64,000 bases of DNA from Nocardia acidivorans NBRC 108247 (GCF_001625085.1 NZ_BDAW01000016.1:1-64000); one strand, 5' to 3'; numbered from the stretch's first letter, positions 17,481 through 27,010 are shown. Notes: generated by a model from the sequence alone, not told the origin. Numbers and translations: made by a program.

Positions 17481-17505
17481 CGGTTCGTCGACCCCGAGTG
17501 AAGAA

Positions 17506-18333
17506 TTGATCAACGATCCTGTCGCGGTCGACCTGAATGTCGATGCCGCCCTGCTGTTGCAGTCCATGGTCGGCATCGACTCGTATCCGATGGTGCTGGC
17601 CATCATGCCGAATATCGAGAATATCGATGACCGGGACCGGGTCAACGCCTTCGTCGCCGCCCAACTCACCGAGGCGGGCATTCTCGGCGACGGAGGCGTA
17701 CACCCGGTCATCGCGCACTGGTTGGGCTGCCTGGCCCGGCCGGATGTGGAACTGGTCGCCCGCATCATCGACCACGGCGTCCCCGGCGAACCACCGGGGA
17801 TGCTACGAATGTCCTTGGCGCGCAGTGGCGAAACCCATGTGCTCGCCGTGCGCTACGACGACCATGTCGTCCTCCAATCGGTCTTCACCGAGGGTGAGCG
17901 GATCGACGCGGTGGCGGCGGCATTGCTCGCCGCGCTCGGGCCGGCGTCCGCGCTGGATTTCGCGCCATTGACCGCCACCCACGAGGAGTTCGATACGGTG
18001 CCCGCCGATGCGGAGTCCCGCCGCCCGGCGCTGGTACAGCTGGGCGCGCAAGGCCGCACCGCCGCCGTGCTCACCCGGGCGCTCGACGAGGTGGTCCGGC
18101 GCGCGGAAGTACTGATGATCGAGCACCACGATGGCGTCATCCCCACGCCCGAACTGTGTATGACCGTGCTGGACACCCACTCCGGCCGGATCGCGGTCGT
18201 ACCGCATCGGGATCTGAACGGACAGGTGTACACCACCTACCGGCCCGGGGACGATGCGAGCGTGCGTGCCGGTGTCCGGGCGCTGGTCGACCTGCTACCC
18301 GGCGGAAGTTGGTTCCGAACCAGTCGAACGTGA
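17506..18333 (+). CDS. espG: ESX chaperone EspG
   Basis: This 275-residue protein has the EspG pattern: a short N-terminal beta region, a central alpha/beta part with LARSGETHVLAVR and VLQSVFTEG strands, and a C-terminal domain ending in GGSWFRTSR. EspG proteins bind the tip of PE-PPE dimers in the cytosol and keep them soluble. The gene follows the Esx pair as in mycobacterial ESX loci. The start TTG 17506 has only a weak GAGTGAAG ribosome site; no better in-frame start is seen. Confidence 0.85.
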   Translation: MINDPVAVDLNVDAALLLQSMVGIDSYPMVLAIMPNIENIDDRDRVNAFVAAQLTEAGILGDGGVHPVIAHWLGCLARPDVELVARIIDHGVPGEPPGMLRMSLARSGETHVLAVRYDDHVVLQSVFTEGERIDAVAAALLAALGPASALDFAPLTATHEEFDTVPADAESRRPALVQLGAQGRTAAVLTRALDEVVRRAEVLMIEHHDGVIPTPELCMTVLDTHSGRIAVVPHRDLNGQVYTTYRPGDDASVRAGVRALVDLLPGGSWFRTSRT

Positions 18334-18368
18334 TTGTCTCTCTGGGATTTTCGAGAGGATGAGGGGAA

Positions 18369-20210
18369 ATGAACAGAGCACCGAGCAGCAGCGGTGAGAC
18401 GACCGGATCCGTGCGCGCTCGGGGCGGCTACGACGCCTACTTCGGGTCGGCCGAGCAGAGCGATACCGGTAGCACCTGGCGCTCCACCGTCGCGGGGCGC
18501 GGCCACCAGCCGCCTCCGCCTCCCGGCCGAGCCCAGACGCCCGAACCGGATGCGGGTGAATCATCGGATGCCGGAACAGGATTCACGGTCGGGCCCGAAA
18601 ATAGCGGATCCGATCCCGCGCCGCGGAGCCCTGCCTTCGGGGGCCCGGCGAACCAGCACGGAAGTGAATCCGCGGCCGGAGTCGGCGGACCGGCACCGGG
18701 CGGTCCGCCGAACGCCACCACGTACGCAACACCCGCACCACCGGCGGGGGTCGACGTCCGGTCGACCCCGGCACCACCGGCCGCGCCGGTCCCACCACCC
18801 ACCGGCTCATACGCACCCAATGGCTCGGCCGCGCCCAACGGCCAAGCCCCGCAGGCAGGTTCGGTCGCGCCCCCCGGCCAAGCCGCGCCCACCGGCCCGG
18901 TCGTGCCCACAGGTCACGCGGCGCAGTCTGGTTCGGTCGCGCCCACGGGCCATGCCGCACCATACGGCTCGTCCGCGCCCACAGCTCACGCCGTGCCCAT
19001 CAGCTCGACCTCCTCCACCGGTCAGGTCGCGCCCACCGGGCAAGCCGCCGCTTTCGGTTCCGCCGAGGCCACCGCCCCAGCCAGCGCGCATACGGCGCCC
19101 ACCCGGGCGCGGAGTCGGACCGGCACCCAACCAGACTTCATTTCCCCTTCCGCCCTCCAGGATTCGCGCCAGCAGGCCGCAGCACCGGCTGTTCGGACGC
19201 CGGATCGCGCCGCGCTGCCCGAATCGGCCGGATACCAAGCCCTGCCGCTCTCGCTGACTTCGAATGAACTGCTCGCCGATATCGCGGCCAGCCGTCAGGC
19301 ACAGCTGCGCTCGACCACGGGGATGCGCGGCGTGTTGAACAAGGTCGGGTTCAATCTCGGCCTTTCACCCGCCGAGTTGCGCACCGAGGACCGGCATGCG
19401 CGCATCCGCCGTCAGCTGGGCACGGCTTATCAAATAGCGGTGCTGAATGTGAAGGGCGGCGTGGGCCGTACCACGACCGTGGCGGCACTGGGCGCGACCT
19501 TCGCCTCGCTGCGCCCGGATCGGGTCACCGCCATCGACGCCAATCCCGATTTCGGTGATCTGGCCGCCCGCACCAGTCGGCACCCCTTCGGCCTGACCCT
19601 GCGCGATCTGGCCCAGGAACGTCACCTCGACGCCTTCTCCGCGGTGCAGTCGTTCGCCTCGATCACCAATTCCGATCTGGCCGTGGTGTCCTCGCCGTGG
19701 TCGCCGGCGGCCATGGAGGCACTCACCGGTTCGGAGTACCTGGCCGCCACCGAGACCCTGCGCAAGCATTACAATCTGCTGCTCGTCGATTGCGGCACAG
19801 GCGTTCTCGGCTCGGCCGCCAGTGCGGTGCTCGAGTCCAGCGATTCGGTCGTGCTGGTCACCCCGGCTACCGTGCGCGGGGTCACCGGTGCGGTCGCCAC
19901 CCTCGAATGGCTGAACGCGCACGGCCAATACCGGCTGGCCGCCAATTCCGTCATCGCGATCGTGCTCCAGCAACCGTCCAAGCCGGTCGTCGAGGTCGAG
20001 CGCATCGAGGAGTTGTTCGCCACCGCGCAGCGGCCCACGCTCGTCATCCCCTATGACGAGCATCTGGCCGAGGGCGGCGAAATCGATCTGCGCCTGCTGG
20101 ACAAGGACACCGCGCTGGCATTCGAGGAGCTCGCTGCCACCGTCGCCGACGGTTTCCCGGACACCATGATGGCCGGTTACGGCCGGACCGAACGAGGAGG
20201 ACGGCAGTGA
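18369..20210 (+). CDS. EspI-like MinD/ParA-family ATPase with Pro/Ala-rich repeats
   Basis: The first 280 residues are low-complexity Pro, Ala, Gly and Ser with a loose 10-residue repeat of the form APTGHAA or APNGQA (residues about 155-235). The last 290 residues are a P-loop ATPase of the MinD/ParA class: deviant Walker A KGGVGRTTT near residue 365, VTAIDANPDFGDLA after it and LLLVDCGTG as Walker B. This is the architecture of mycobacterial EspI (Rv3876), which has been linked to ATP-dependent control of ESX-1. It lies between espG and eccD as in ESX-1, and its stop overlaps the eccD start by four bases. Confidence 0.85.
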   Translation: MNRAPSSSGETTGSVRARGGYDAYFGSAEQSDTGSTWRSTVAGRGHQPPPPPGRAQTPEPDAGESSDAGTGFTVGPENSGSDPAPRSPAFGGPANQHGSESAAGVGGPAPGGPPNATTYATPAPPAGVDVRSTPAPPAAPVPPPTGSYAPNGSAAPNGQAPQAGSVAPPGQAAPTGPVVPTGHAAQSGSVAPTGHAAPYGSSAPTAHAVPISSTSSTGQVAPTGQAAAFGSAEATAPASAHTAPTRARSRTGTQPDFISPSALQDSRQQAAAPAVRTPDRAALPESAGYQALPLSLTSNELLADIAASRQAQLRSTTGMRGVLNKVGFNLGLSPAELRTEDRHARIRRQLGTAYQIAVLNVKGGVGRTTTVAALGATFASLRPDRVTAIDANPDFGDLAARTSRHPFGLTLRDLAQERHLDAFSAVQSFASITNSDLAVVSSPWSPAAMEALTGSEYLAATETLRKHYNLLLVDCGTGVLGSAASAVLESSDSVVLVTPATVRGVTGAVATLEWLNAHGQYRLAANSVIAIVLQQPSKPVVEVERIEELFATAQRPTLVIPYDEHLAEGGEIDLRLLDKDTALAFEELAATVADGFPDTMMAGYGRTERGGRQ

Positions 20211-21730
20211 GCGCCCCCTCCGCCGTGGCCGCGCCGGCGGCGCCCGCCCAGCAACCCGCCGAGGTCGCCCGTGCCCGGGTAGCGATCATGGTCGCCTCCT
20301 ATCAGGTCGATGTGGTGTTGCCGACCAAGTTCAGCGTCGAAACCTTCATGGACGACCTGATTTCGGTGCTGGTCACCGCCGTGGACGATCCGACCGTGGA
20401 CTTCACCGCCGAGAACGGTCACTGGACGCTGGCTCGCCCGGGCAAGTCGCCGCTGCCGCGCTGGAGCACGCTGGCCGAGCACGATATCGCCGACGGCGCT
20501 CTGCTACTGCTCACCACCACCGAATCGGCGGAGGCGTTCGATCCGCTGGTGGAGGACATCACCGACGCGCTGGCCCGGGTCAACGAGCGCGAGTTCACCG
20601 AATTCGATTCCGGAACAGCGGCTTTGACGGGCATATCCGCTTTCGGAGCGGGCGCGCTGGCGATCACGGCCCTGCTGTCCTGGTCCTGGATGCGCACCGG
20701 TTCGGTGCTGTGGTGCGCGGTGCCCGCGCTCATCCTGGGTGTGCTCTGCGTATTCGCCGCGACCGCGCTGGAGCGGCGCTATCGCGAGCCCAGGCTCGGC
20801 CTCGGCGCGACCTTGACCGCGATACCGCTGCTCGGGGTCGGCGCGGCCATGCTGGTGCCGCTGCCGTATGGGCAGCACGGCATGTTCGGGTCGGCGAATC
20901 TGGCCACCGGTGCGGCCGTGGCCACCGTTGTCACCGTGATCCGGCTGCGCTCGACGCGGCTCGGTCTGCCGGCGCTGCTTGCGACGGCGGTGCTGGTCTC
21001 GCTGCTGGCCCTGGCCGCGGCCGTGGAAACCGCCCTCGATCTTTCGGCGCGTCAGCTGGCCGGTGCGATGGTGCTGGCCGGACTGCTGTTGCTGACCGCC
21101 GCGCCCCGGCTGGCGGTGCTGGTCGCCCGGATTCGCCCGCCGGATCTGCCCGATCCGGGCCGTGAGGTCACGCACAGCACGCTGACCGATATCTTCGACG
21201 CCGAGACCGCGGTTCCCGGGGAAGAGGAACAGCCTGCGGCGCAACGCAATCGGGCCACGCTCTCGCTGGAGAGCCGGGCGCGCCTGGCGATCAACGGATT
21301 ACGCGGACTCATAATCGCGGCCGCGCTGCTGCTGGCGGGTGCGGCGGTGCTCTCGGCGGCGCTGAGCCCGGGCGGTATTCGCGAAATCATCATGGCCGCG
21401 GCCATTTCGGGTGTGCTGGTGATGCGGGCCCGCTGGTATCCGGACCGGGTCCAGGCCATCGCGCTGGTCGCGGCCGCCGCCGCCACCGTGATCGGTATCG
21501 GGTTCGTCCTGGTCGGCGCCTACGCCACCGCGCCCGCGCGCCTGGTGGTGGTGCTCGTGATCGCCGCGCTGGCGACCGCGGGCGCGGTCTCGGGCGCGCG
21601 CCTGCCCGCGGTCCGGCTGTCGCCGGTCGTGCGCCGCATCATCGACCTGATCGAATACGCGTTCATCCTCACGGTGCCGGTGCTGGCCTGCTGGATCATG
21701 GGCATCTACACCGCGATGCGGGGGCTCTGA
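20207..21730 (+). CDS. eccD: ESX membrane channel protein EccD
   Basis: The GTG start overlaps the previous stop by four bases, with AGGAGG upstream. Residues 20-110 form the ubiquitin-like cytoplasmic domain (VAIMVASYQVDVVLPTKF start). About eleven hydrophobic helices follow from residue 145 to the end, with a charged loop near 320-355 (rich in Glu and Arg). EccD dimers line the T7SS membrane pore. It overlaps mycP by one base (TGATG). Confidence 0.94.
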   Translation: MSAPSAVAAPAAPAQQPAEVARARVAIMVASYQVDVVLPTKFSVETFMDDLISVLVTAVDDPTVDFTAENGHWTLARPGKSPLPRWSTLAEHDIADGALLLLTTTESAEAFDPLVEDITDALARVNEREFTEFDSGTAALTGISAFGAGALAITALLSWSWMRTGSVLWCAVPALILGVLCVFAATALERRYREPRLGLGATLTAIPLLGVGAAMLVPLPYGQHGMFGSANLATGAAVATVVTVIRLRSTRLGLPALLATAVLVSLLALAAAVETALDLSARQLAGAMVLAGLLLLTAAPRLAVLVARIRPPDLPDPGREVTHSTLTDIFDAETAVPGEEEQPAAQRNRATLSLESRARLAINGLRGLIIAAALLLAGAAVLSAALSPGGIREIIMAAAISGVLVMRARWYPDRVQAIALVAAAAATVIGIGFVLVGAYATAPARLVVVLVIAALATAGAVSGARLPAVRLSPVVRRIIDLIEYAFILTVPVLACWIMGIYTAMRGL

Positions 21731-23085
21731 TGAGATTCGCCGGCGCGTCCGTGCTGCTGGCCGTGCTGCTCGCGCTGGCCCCCATGACCGCGCCCGCATT
21801 GGCCGTCCAACCTCCCGAGGTGGTCACCGGGCCCCCTCCTGCCGATGACACGCCCGGGCCGGAGCTCCCCACCAAACAGGACAAGGGCTGCGTCGCGGTC
21901 GGCGTGCTGCCCAATAGCGATCCGGCGCAGGTGCCACCGCCCGAACGCGCCCTGGACCTGCGCCGGGTGCGGGCACTGAGCACCGGTGCGGGAGTCACCG
22001 TCGCGGTCATCGATACCGGCGTCGGCCCGAATTCCCGGCTGCCCAACCTGGTCGGCGGCGGCGATTATGTGCAGGCGGGTGGCGACGGCCTCGCGGACTG
22101 CGATGCGCACGGCACACTGATCGCCGGAATAATCGGCGCAGCGGCCGATCCGGCGGATGGCTTCGCGGGTGTCGCGCCCGACGCGCACCTCATTTCGATT
22201 CGCTATCGCTCCGGGGCGTACAGCCTGGACGGGATGCTGAATCTCGATGCGGCGCAGCGACTCTCGGTCCAGATCCGGGGGCTGGCGCGCGCGATCACCC
22301 GGGCGGCCAACCTCGGCGCGCAGGTGATCACCGTCGCGCTACCGGTCTGTGTTCCCGCCGGTCTCGGGGTGGACCAGTCCACCCTGTCGGCCGCGGTCTA
22401 TTACGCCTCCCGGGTCAAAGGCGCGCTCATCGTGGCGGGCGCGGGTGGTTCGGGCAGCGGTTGCGAGCAGAATCCCGACATCGATCCGGGCCGCCCCACC
22501 GATCCTCGCAACTGGACCGGGGTCAAGACGATCTCCAGTCCGGGCTGGTTCGCCACCGATGTGCTGACCGTCGGCTTCACCACCGCGACCGGGGATGTCA
22601 TGGCGGATTCGCTGACCGGTCCGTGGGTTTCGGTCGCCGCACCCGGCACCGGAATCGAATCGCTCGGTCCCGGCGGCGGTGATCTGATCAACGGTGTCGG
22701 TGAACCGGGCAAGCTCAACGCGGTCGGCGGCGCGTCCTTCGCCGCGGCCTACGCCAGCGGTGTGGCCGCGCTGCTGCGCTCGCGCTATCCGAACGAATCG
22801 CCCGCCGAGATCGCCGCCCGGCTGCAGGCCAGTGCGCATGCACCCGCGCGCGGGATCGACAATATCGTCGGTGCGGGCCTGATCGATCCACTCGCGGCGC
22901 TGAGCTATCGCAACGCCCCGGCCGCCCCCGCCGGGCTGTATCGCGGTGCGGTGCTGAATATTCCGCCGCCGCCGCGCGCCAAGGACCGGCGTCCCGGTAT
23001 CACCGCGCTCTGCGTCGTCGTCTCGGCCGCGCTGCTCGGCGTCGGCTCGAACGCGGCGTACGGCATGTTCCGGAGGAGACGGTGA
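21730..23085 (+). CDS. mycP: Mycosin, subtilisin-like protease MycP
   Basis: This 451-residue protein has a signal peptide (residues 1-26), a subtilase domain and a C-terminal membrane helix (about 422-445) followed by FRRRR. The catalytic triad is visible: D95 in AVIDTG, H127 in DAHGT and S336 in GGASFAAA. The oxyanion-hole Asn expected before the Ser is not evident to me; VAGAGG is nearby. Mycosins are membrane-anchored periplasmic proteases needed for stability of the ESX complex. The gene overlaps eccE by four bases. Confidence 0.95.
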   Translation: MRFAGASVLLAVLLALAPMTAPALAVQPPEVVTGPPPADDTPGPELPTKQDKGCVAVGVLPNSDPAQVPPPERALDLRRVRALSTGAGVTVAVIDTGVGPNSRLPNLVGGGDYVQAGGDGLADCDAHGTLIAGIIGAAADPADGFAGVAPDAHLISIRYRSGAYSLDGMLNLDAAQRLSVQIRGLARAITRAANLGAQVITVALPVCVPAGLGVDQSTLSAAVYYASRVKGALIVAGAGGSGSGCEQNPDIDPGRPTDPRNWTGVKTISSPGWFATDVLTVGFTTATGDVMADSLTGPWVSVAAPGTGIESLGPGGGDLINGVGEPGKLNAVGGASFAAAYASGVAALLRSRYPNESPAEIAARLQASAHAPARGIDNIVGAGLIDPLAALSYRNAPAAPAGLYRGAVLNIPPPPRAKDRRPGITALCVVVSAALLGVGSNAAYGMFRRRR

Positions 23086-24794
23086 GCGAATCACGCTTCG
23101 GGGTCGGCGGTATCGGCCGGGTCCCGCTGGCCGTCCTGGTCATCGTCGGCGGACCCGCGCTGGCCGCGCTGACCGCGCACACACCGTGGTGGGTCGGCGC
23201 CATCGCGGTCGCGATCGCGCTGACCGTGACCGTGCTGCGGGTACGCGCCCGCACACCCGTGGACTGGCTGGTGATCTGGGCCGGATACCGATGGGGCCGG
23301 ACCACGCGGGCCGAGCGCCGCACCTCGGTCACCGAGGTGGTCGACATCGATACCGCCGCGGGGCCCTGCGGAATCCGCTTGGGCGACAACACCTTGGTGG
23401 CGATGATCCAGCTCGCGCCCAATCTCGATCTGCCCACCATCATCACCGAGCAGACCGTGTACACCGAGGACACCCTCCCGGTGGGCCTGCTGTTGCCGCT
23501 GCTGGAGCAGTACGGCATCACCGTGGACATCGATATCGTGACCACCGGCCGCCGTGCCCGCCCCACCGGTGATTACAGCATGCTGTACGACCAGTTGATC
23601 GGCACGCATCCGGTGATCGGTGAACGACTCACCTGGCTGGTGGTCCGCCTGGACCAGCAGCGCAATCTGGCCACGCTGACCCAGCGCGGCCCCTGTGCGG
23701 TCTCGGGACCGCGCGCCCTGGCCGCGGCGACCCACCGGATCGGCACCCGATTGCGTGAGCGCGGGATCATCGCCCAGGTACTGCCCGCCGCCGCGGTCCG
23801 CGAGGCGACCCTGTTGCTGCACACCGGGGTTCGCATGCCGGAATTGCGGGAGGAATGGGATCACCTGGGCGTGGGCGCCTCGGGTCGGCGGGTGGCCAGT
23901 TTCATCGTCGACTGGACCCGGCTCGGGGATGCGGTGCTCGACGACTGCTGGAGTTGGAATCGGGGCTGGACCACCGTCGTGATCGGATTGTCCAGCGGCG
24001 ACGACGGCCCACGCGGTCTGGTCCGCTTCGTCGGTCCGGAGCCGGAGGGCCCGCTGCCCGCCTATCTGCGGCCGCTCTCCGGTCGGCAGTCCGAGGCTTT
24101 CCTGGCCACCTTGCCGGGGGAGCGGTCGGTACGGGAGCTTCCCCGCGCCGATCGCGGCGGCGATCACGCCCCGGCGGAGGTGCTCGCCGATCTGGTCGTG
24201 CCGATCGGGCCGAACGGTCAGATCCTGGGCGTCATCAGCGGTCAGCCGCAGCACACCCTGGCGCTGCCGCTGTTCGATCCGGCCCGATTTCACCCCCGCC
24301 GCCGGACGGTCGACATCCGGGCGGCGCTGCCGGTGGCGCAGCAGATCGTCCTGCGCGCCATGGTGGTCGGGGCCAGCGTCGAGGTGCACTCCTCGCGGCC
24401 GCACGCCTGGCTGCCGCTGGTCAACGCGGTCGGCGATCCGCTGTCGCTGCGCCTGGCGGCCGAACCCGGTGCGCGTGAGCAGGATCCGAATACGCCGCCG
24501 GTCACCCTCGAGGTGTTCGATCAGATGTCGCCGCGCGGTTCGGCCGCCAATGCCATGGTCACCATCGGCGATCCGGGCACCCGCCCGCGCCGGACGGTGG
24601 ATCTGGCCATCGAACAGGTCGACGACGGCACCGTCGAGATCGGCATCCCGATGCGCACGGTGCGCGTCGATCTCATCGAACCGCGCGGTGAGACCAGATA
24701 TTTCGAGCAACCGCCGAATCCGGCCGGCCCCGAGCCGGAGCCCGACGGCGCAACGGCGCCCGCGGGTGCGCCGGTTCCGGTCCCCGGTCCGTGA
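23082..24794 (+). CDS. eccE: ESX core component EccE
   Basis: The 570-residue protein starts at GTG 23082 with AGGAGACG upstream. Two close membrane helices lie at residues 8-50, followed by a large domain beginning RVRARTPVDWLVIWAGYRWGR, which is typical of EccE. The C-terminus is Pro-rich and probably disordered. EccE sits at the periphery of the channel complex and completes the core gene set here. A 36-bp gap separates it from a regulator gene. Confidence 0.93.
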   Translation: MSESRFGVGGIGRVPLAVLVIVGGPALAALTAHTPWWVGAIAVAIALTVTVLRVRARTPVDWLVIWAGYRWGRTTRAERRTSVTEVVDIDTAAGPCGIRLGDNTLVAMIQLAPNLDLPTIITEQTVYTEDTLPVGLLLPLLEQYGITVDIDIVTTGRRARPTGDYSMLYDQLIGTHPVIGERLTWLVVRLDQQRNLATLTQRGPCAVSGPRALAAATHRIGTRLRERGIIAQVLPAAAVREATLLLHTGVRMPELREEWDHLGVGASGRRVASFIVDWTRLGDAVLDDCWSWNRGWTTVVIGLSSGDDGPRGLVRFVGPEPEGPLPAYLRPLSGRQSEAFLATLPGERSVRELPRADRGGDHAPAEVLADLVVPIGPNGQILGVISGQPQHTLALPLFDPARFHPRRRTVDIRAALPVAQQIVLRAMVVGASVEVHSSRPHAWLPLVNAVGDPLSLRLAAEPGAREQDPNTPPVTLEVFDQMSPRGSAANAMVTIGDPGTRPRRTVDLAIEQVDDGTVEIGIPMRTVRVDLIEPRGETRYFEQPPNPAGPEPEPDGATAPAGAPVPVPGP

Positions 24795-24830
24795 AATCGG
24801 GTCCATCAACTGAAATGAGGTGGGGCAGTA

Positions 24831-25184
24831 ATGTCTTCGGGCGTGGTAACCGATTCCCAGTCGTATGAAAGTGATGGCCGGACGCTCGGCGAGGACGAGG
24901 AACAAAGTCCGCGCCAGGCGGCCGCGGCGATATTCTCCAGTCGATTGTCGGCGTTGATCTCCGAATCGATGGTGTCGACCGAGGACGGTGCGACTCGATC
25001 GCTGACCCTGTATTCGCTCGCACAGCATCTGGAGCTGGCGTACCCGGATGTGCCCGTCTCCCAATCGGGTTTGTACCGGCTTATTCACGGGGACGCCATT
25101 CCGCGGCTCGATCTGATCATCGCGCTGGCCCGGGTATTCGATGTGCCGCCGGAGTATTTCGTGACCGGGGAGAGAACTCGCTGA
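24831..25184 (+). CDS. Small XRE/EspR-like helix-turn-helix regulator
   Basis: The 117-residue protein has a polar N-terminus and one HTH domain at about residues 33-112: LTLYSLAQHLE, then VSQSGLYRLIHGDAIPRLDLIIALARVFDVPPEYF. The end (cleft helix, then FDVPPEYFV) is characteristic of XRE-type regulators that read a Ser/Thr-rich signal or bind DNA as dimers, such as EspR and some SinR-like proteins. It is the only transcription factor inside the ESX block and lies directly after eccE with GAGGTGGGG before its ATG. It is a candidate binder of the TTCCC-N6-GGGAA palindromes; this is inference only. Confidence 0.85.
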   Translation: MSSGVVTDSQSYESDGRTLGEDEEQSPRQAAAAIFSSRLSALISESMVSTEDGATRSLTLYSLAQHLELAYPDVPVSQSGLYRLIHGDAIPRLDLIIALARVFDVPPEYFVTGERTR

Positions 25185-25197
25185 TTCCCCGAATGCC

Positions 25198-25213
25198 TTC
25201 TCGGCAGCGGGAA
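25198..25213 (+). promoter_or_regulatory. TTCTC-N6-GGGAA, one-mismatch copy of the palindrome
   Basis: The sequence is TTCTC, GGCAGC, GGGAA, located 45 bp before the next start codon, between the regulator and the discoidin-type membrane protein. Nine of ten fixed positions match the palindrome family. Confidence 0.45.
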
Positions 25214-25258
25214 TAGCGCGGTCCCGAATCCGCGCCGCGCCTCGATACGATCCGAGCC

Positions 25259-26290
25259 ATGCCCGACAAGGACCCGGGGGATATCTTCCTCCAGCACCGG
25301 GAAGCGGTCCTGGAAGCGCTGTTGTCCGATCCGGCGCTGGGATGGACCGGCACACCCGCCACGGAACAGCCGCCTTTCGGGGAATTCGATGACGGTTTCG
25401 ACGTCTCCGGCGCGGCGGCCCCGGACTCCGCGGCCCTGGACCCCGCACCCCCGTCCGGCGGCGGGCCCAAGGCCAGTGAACGCATTCTCGCGCTGCTGAA
25501 CGGCCACACCGCCAGTACCGAATTCGAATGGTCGGATTACGCGCCGCCGGCGGCGGAGAAGGCCCCGGAGTTGCCCGCCGCCGAGAAGACCGCCGAAAAG
25601 CTCGGCGCGACCGGCCGCGGCGCGCGCTCCCCGGTCGCGCGGTTCGCCGATCCGATCCGCGATCTGGCCCTGCGCGCCCGGCAACCCAAGGTGGCGTTGG
25701 CGATCGCGGGCGTACTGGTGCTCGTGGTGGTGCTGGCCCTGTTGACCTCCGGCGGTGAGCCCGAGAACACCGGCAGTCGGACGGTGCTGGCCACCGCCAC
25801 CGGTCCGGCGAATCCGGCTCCGGCCCAGCCCACTTCGACCGCCCCGGCGGCGGGCACCCCGATCCAGATCAAATCCGCTCAGTCGCACTGCCCGCCGGGC
25901 GGGACCCCCGCCATGGACGCGTTCGCGGGCACCGGCAAGGCGTGGTCGTGCCCGCGCGCGTACAAGGTCGACGGCCAGATTCTGGTCATCGATCTGGGCC
26001 GTTCCTATCGGGTCGATTCCATCGGCATCGTTCCGGGCTGGGACGCCATCGGTTCCGACGGCGGTGATCAATGGGCGAAATACCGTACGGCGACGCGGAT
26101 CTCGTACAAATTCGATGACGCCAATGCCACCACCTACACCCAGCAGACGCTGGACCAGCGGGCGCTGGTCGTCACCAAGGTGAGTCCGGAGATCAGCGCG
26201 ACCAAGATCGTGCTGACGGTCCTGGAATCCAAAGGCGATCCGACGATCAATTCGGTCGCCCTGTCTTCGATTGTGGTCACCGGACATTGA
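25259..26290 (+). CDS. Single-pass membrane protein with discoidin-like C-terminal domain
   Basis: The 343-residue protein has a cytoplasmic, acidic N-terminal half (residues 1-140), one membrane helix (VALAIAGVLVLVVVLALLT, about 143-161), a Pro/Thr linker and an extracytoplasmic domain of about 140 residues. That domain (VDGQILVIDLGRSYRVDSIGIVPGWD and a Cys pair) looks like the galactose-binding/discoidin-like NADase-type glycan-binding fold. It may bind sugars in the envelope. It overlaps the next gene by four bases and closes the ESX block. Function not established. Confidence 0.75.
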   Translation: MPDKDPGDIFLQHREAVLEALLSDPALGWTGTPATEQPPFGEFDDGFDVSGAAAPDSAALDPAPPSGGGPKASERILALLNGHTASTEFEWSDYAPPAAEKAPELPAAEKTAEKLGATGRGARSPVARFADPIRDLALRARQPKVALAIAGVLVLVVVLALLTSGGEPENTGSRTVLATATGPANPAPAQPTSTAPAAGTPIQIKSAQSHCPPGGTPAMDAFAGTGKAWSCPRAYKVDGQILVIDLGRSYRVDSIGIVPGWDAIGSDGGDQWAKYRTATRISYKFDDANATTYTQQTLDQRALVVTKVSPEISATKIVLTVLESKGDPTINSVALSSIVVTGH

Positions 26291-26967
26291 GCGTTTTCGA
26301 ATCGATCTGCGAGTACTGCTCGCACCGCAGCCCCGGCGATGCCGCGAGCTGTATCCAATGCGGTGCGCCGCTGGCCAAGTTGATGTCCGGTGATCCGCTG
26401 GCCCTGATCGGCCCGGTCATCGCGAGCGCCGACAAGTTGATCGGCCCGACCGGTAAAACCGTCGAGGGTGCGGTGAAGGCGGTATTCGGTGGCGTGGGTC
26501 CGCGGCTGCCGCAGTGGATCGGCGCGCTGGTGGGTGTGGTGGCGATGGCGGCGGCGGTCTTCTTCCTGGTGAACTCGTGCGGGCCGGAGTTGAGTTCGGG
26601 GTGGAACGCTCCGGCGCGGACACTGCCGCAGACCTTGCTCGCGGCCTCGACATGCAGCGGGGCGGGGGAGAGTCAACAGTGTGTCGTCGCGGCGGGTAAT
26701 CCGTTGCTGGCGGCCGGAATCGGCGGGGGCCGGGAGTTGGCCTACGCGGCGCGGGTGGTTTCGCCCGATCAACTCGCCAATGATGTGCGGCAGTGGCGAT
26801 CCGCGGGTGCGACGGTGGTCGCCGACGGTACGACCTTCATCGCCATCAGCCCCTCGTCGAATATCTGGTACGCCGACACCCAATCGGGGCTGCGGCTCGA
26901 GACCGGTTCGCTGCCCAACGCGGCCGCCGCTCGCGCCTTCCTGATGCGGTCCGGGCTGCTCGGCTGA
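26287..26967 (+). CDS. Zinc-ribbon single-pass membrane protein
   Basis: The TTG start overlaps the previous stop (TTGA), with no room for another start. Residues 8-25 hold two Cys pairs (CEYCSHRS...CIQCG), a zinc ribbon. A membrane helix lies at about residues 76-96, followed by a 130-residue extracytoplasmic domain with Cys near 98, 119 and 128. The pairing with the discoidin-type protein by translational coupling suggests a two-protein membrane complex. No known family assigned. Confidence 0.75.
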   Translation: MSVFESICEYCSHRSPGDAASCIQCGAPLAKLMSGDPLALIGPVIASADKLIGPTGKTVEGAVKAVFGGVGPRLPQWIGALVGVVAMAAAVFFLVNSCGPELSSGWNAPARTLPQTLLAASTCSGAGESQQCVVAAGNPLLAAGIGGGRELAYAARVVSPDQLANDVRQWRSAGATVVADGTTFIAISPSSNIWYADTQSGLRLETGSLPNAAAARAFLMRSGLLG

Positions 26968-27010
26968 CGACGTCCGGGTCTTCTCAGCCATGAAGACTTG
27001 TTACATTAGT

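Noticed and set aside
23091..25448. Long minus-strand open frame (785 codons) over eccE
   Set aside because: Antisense shadow of eccE and the regulator gene; the translation is Arg/Gly-rich with no known fold.
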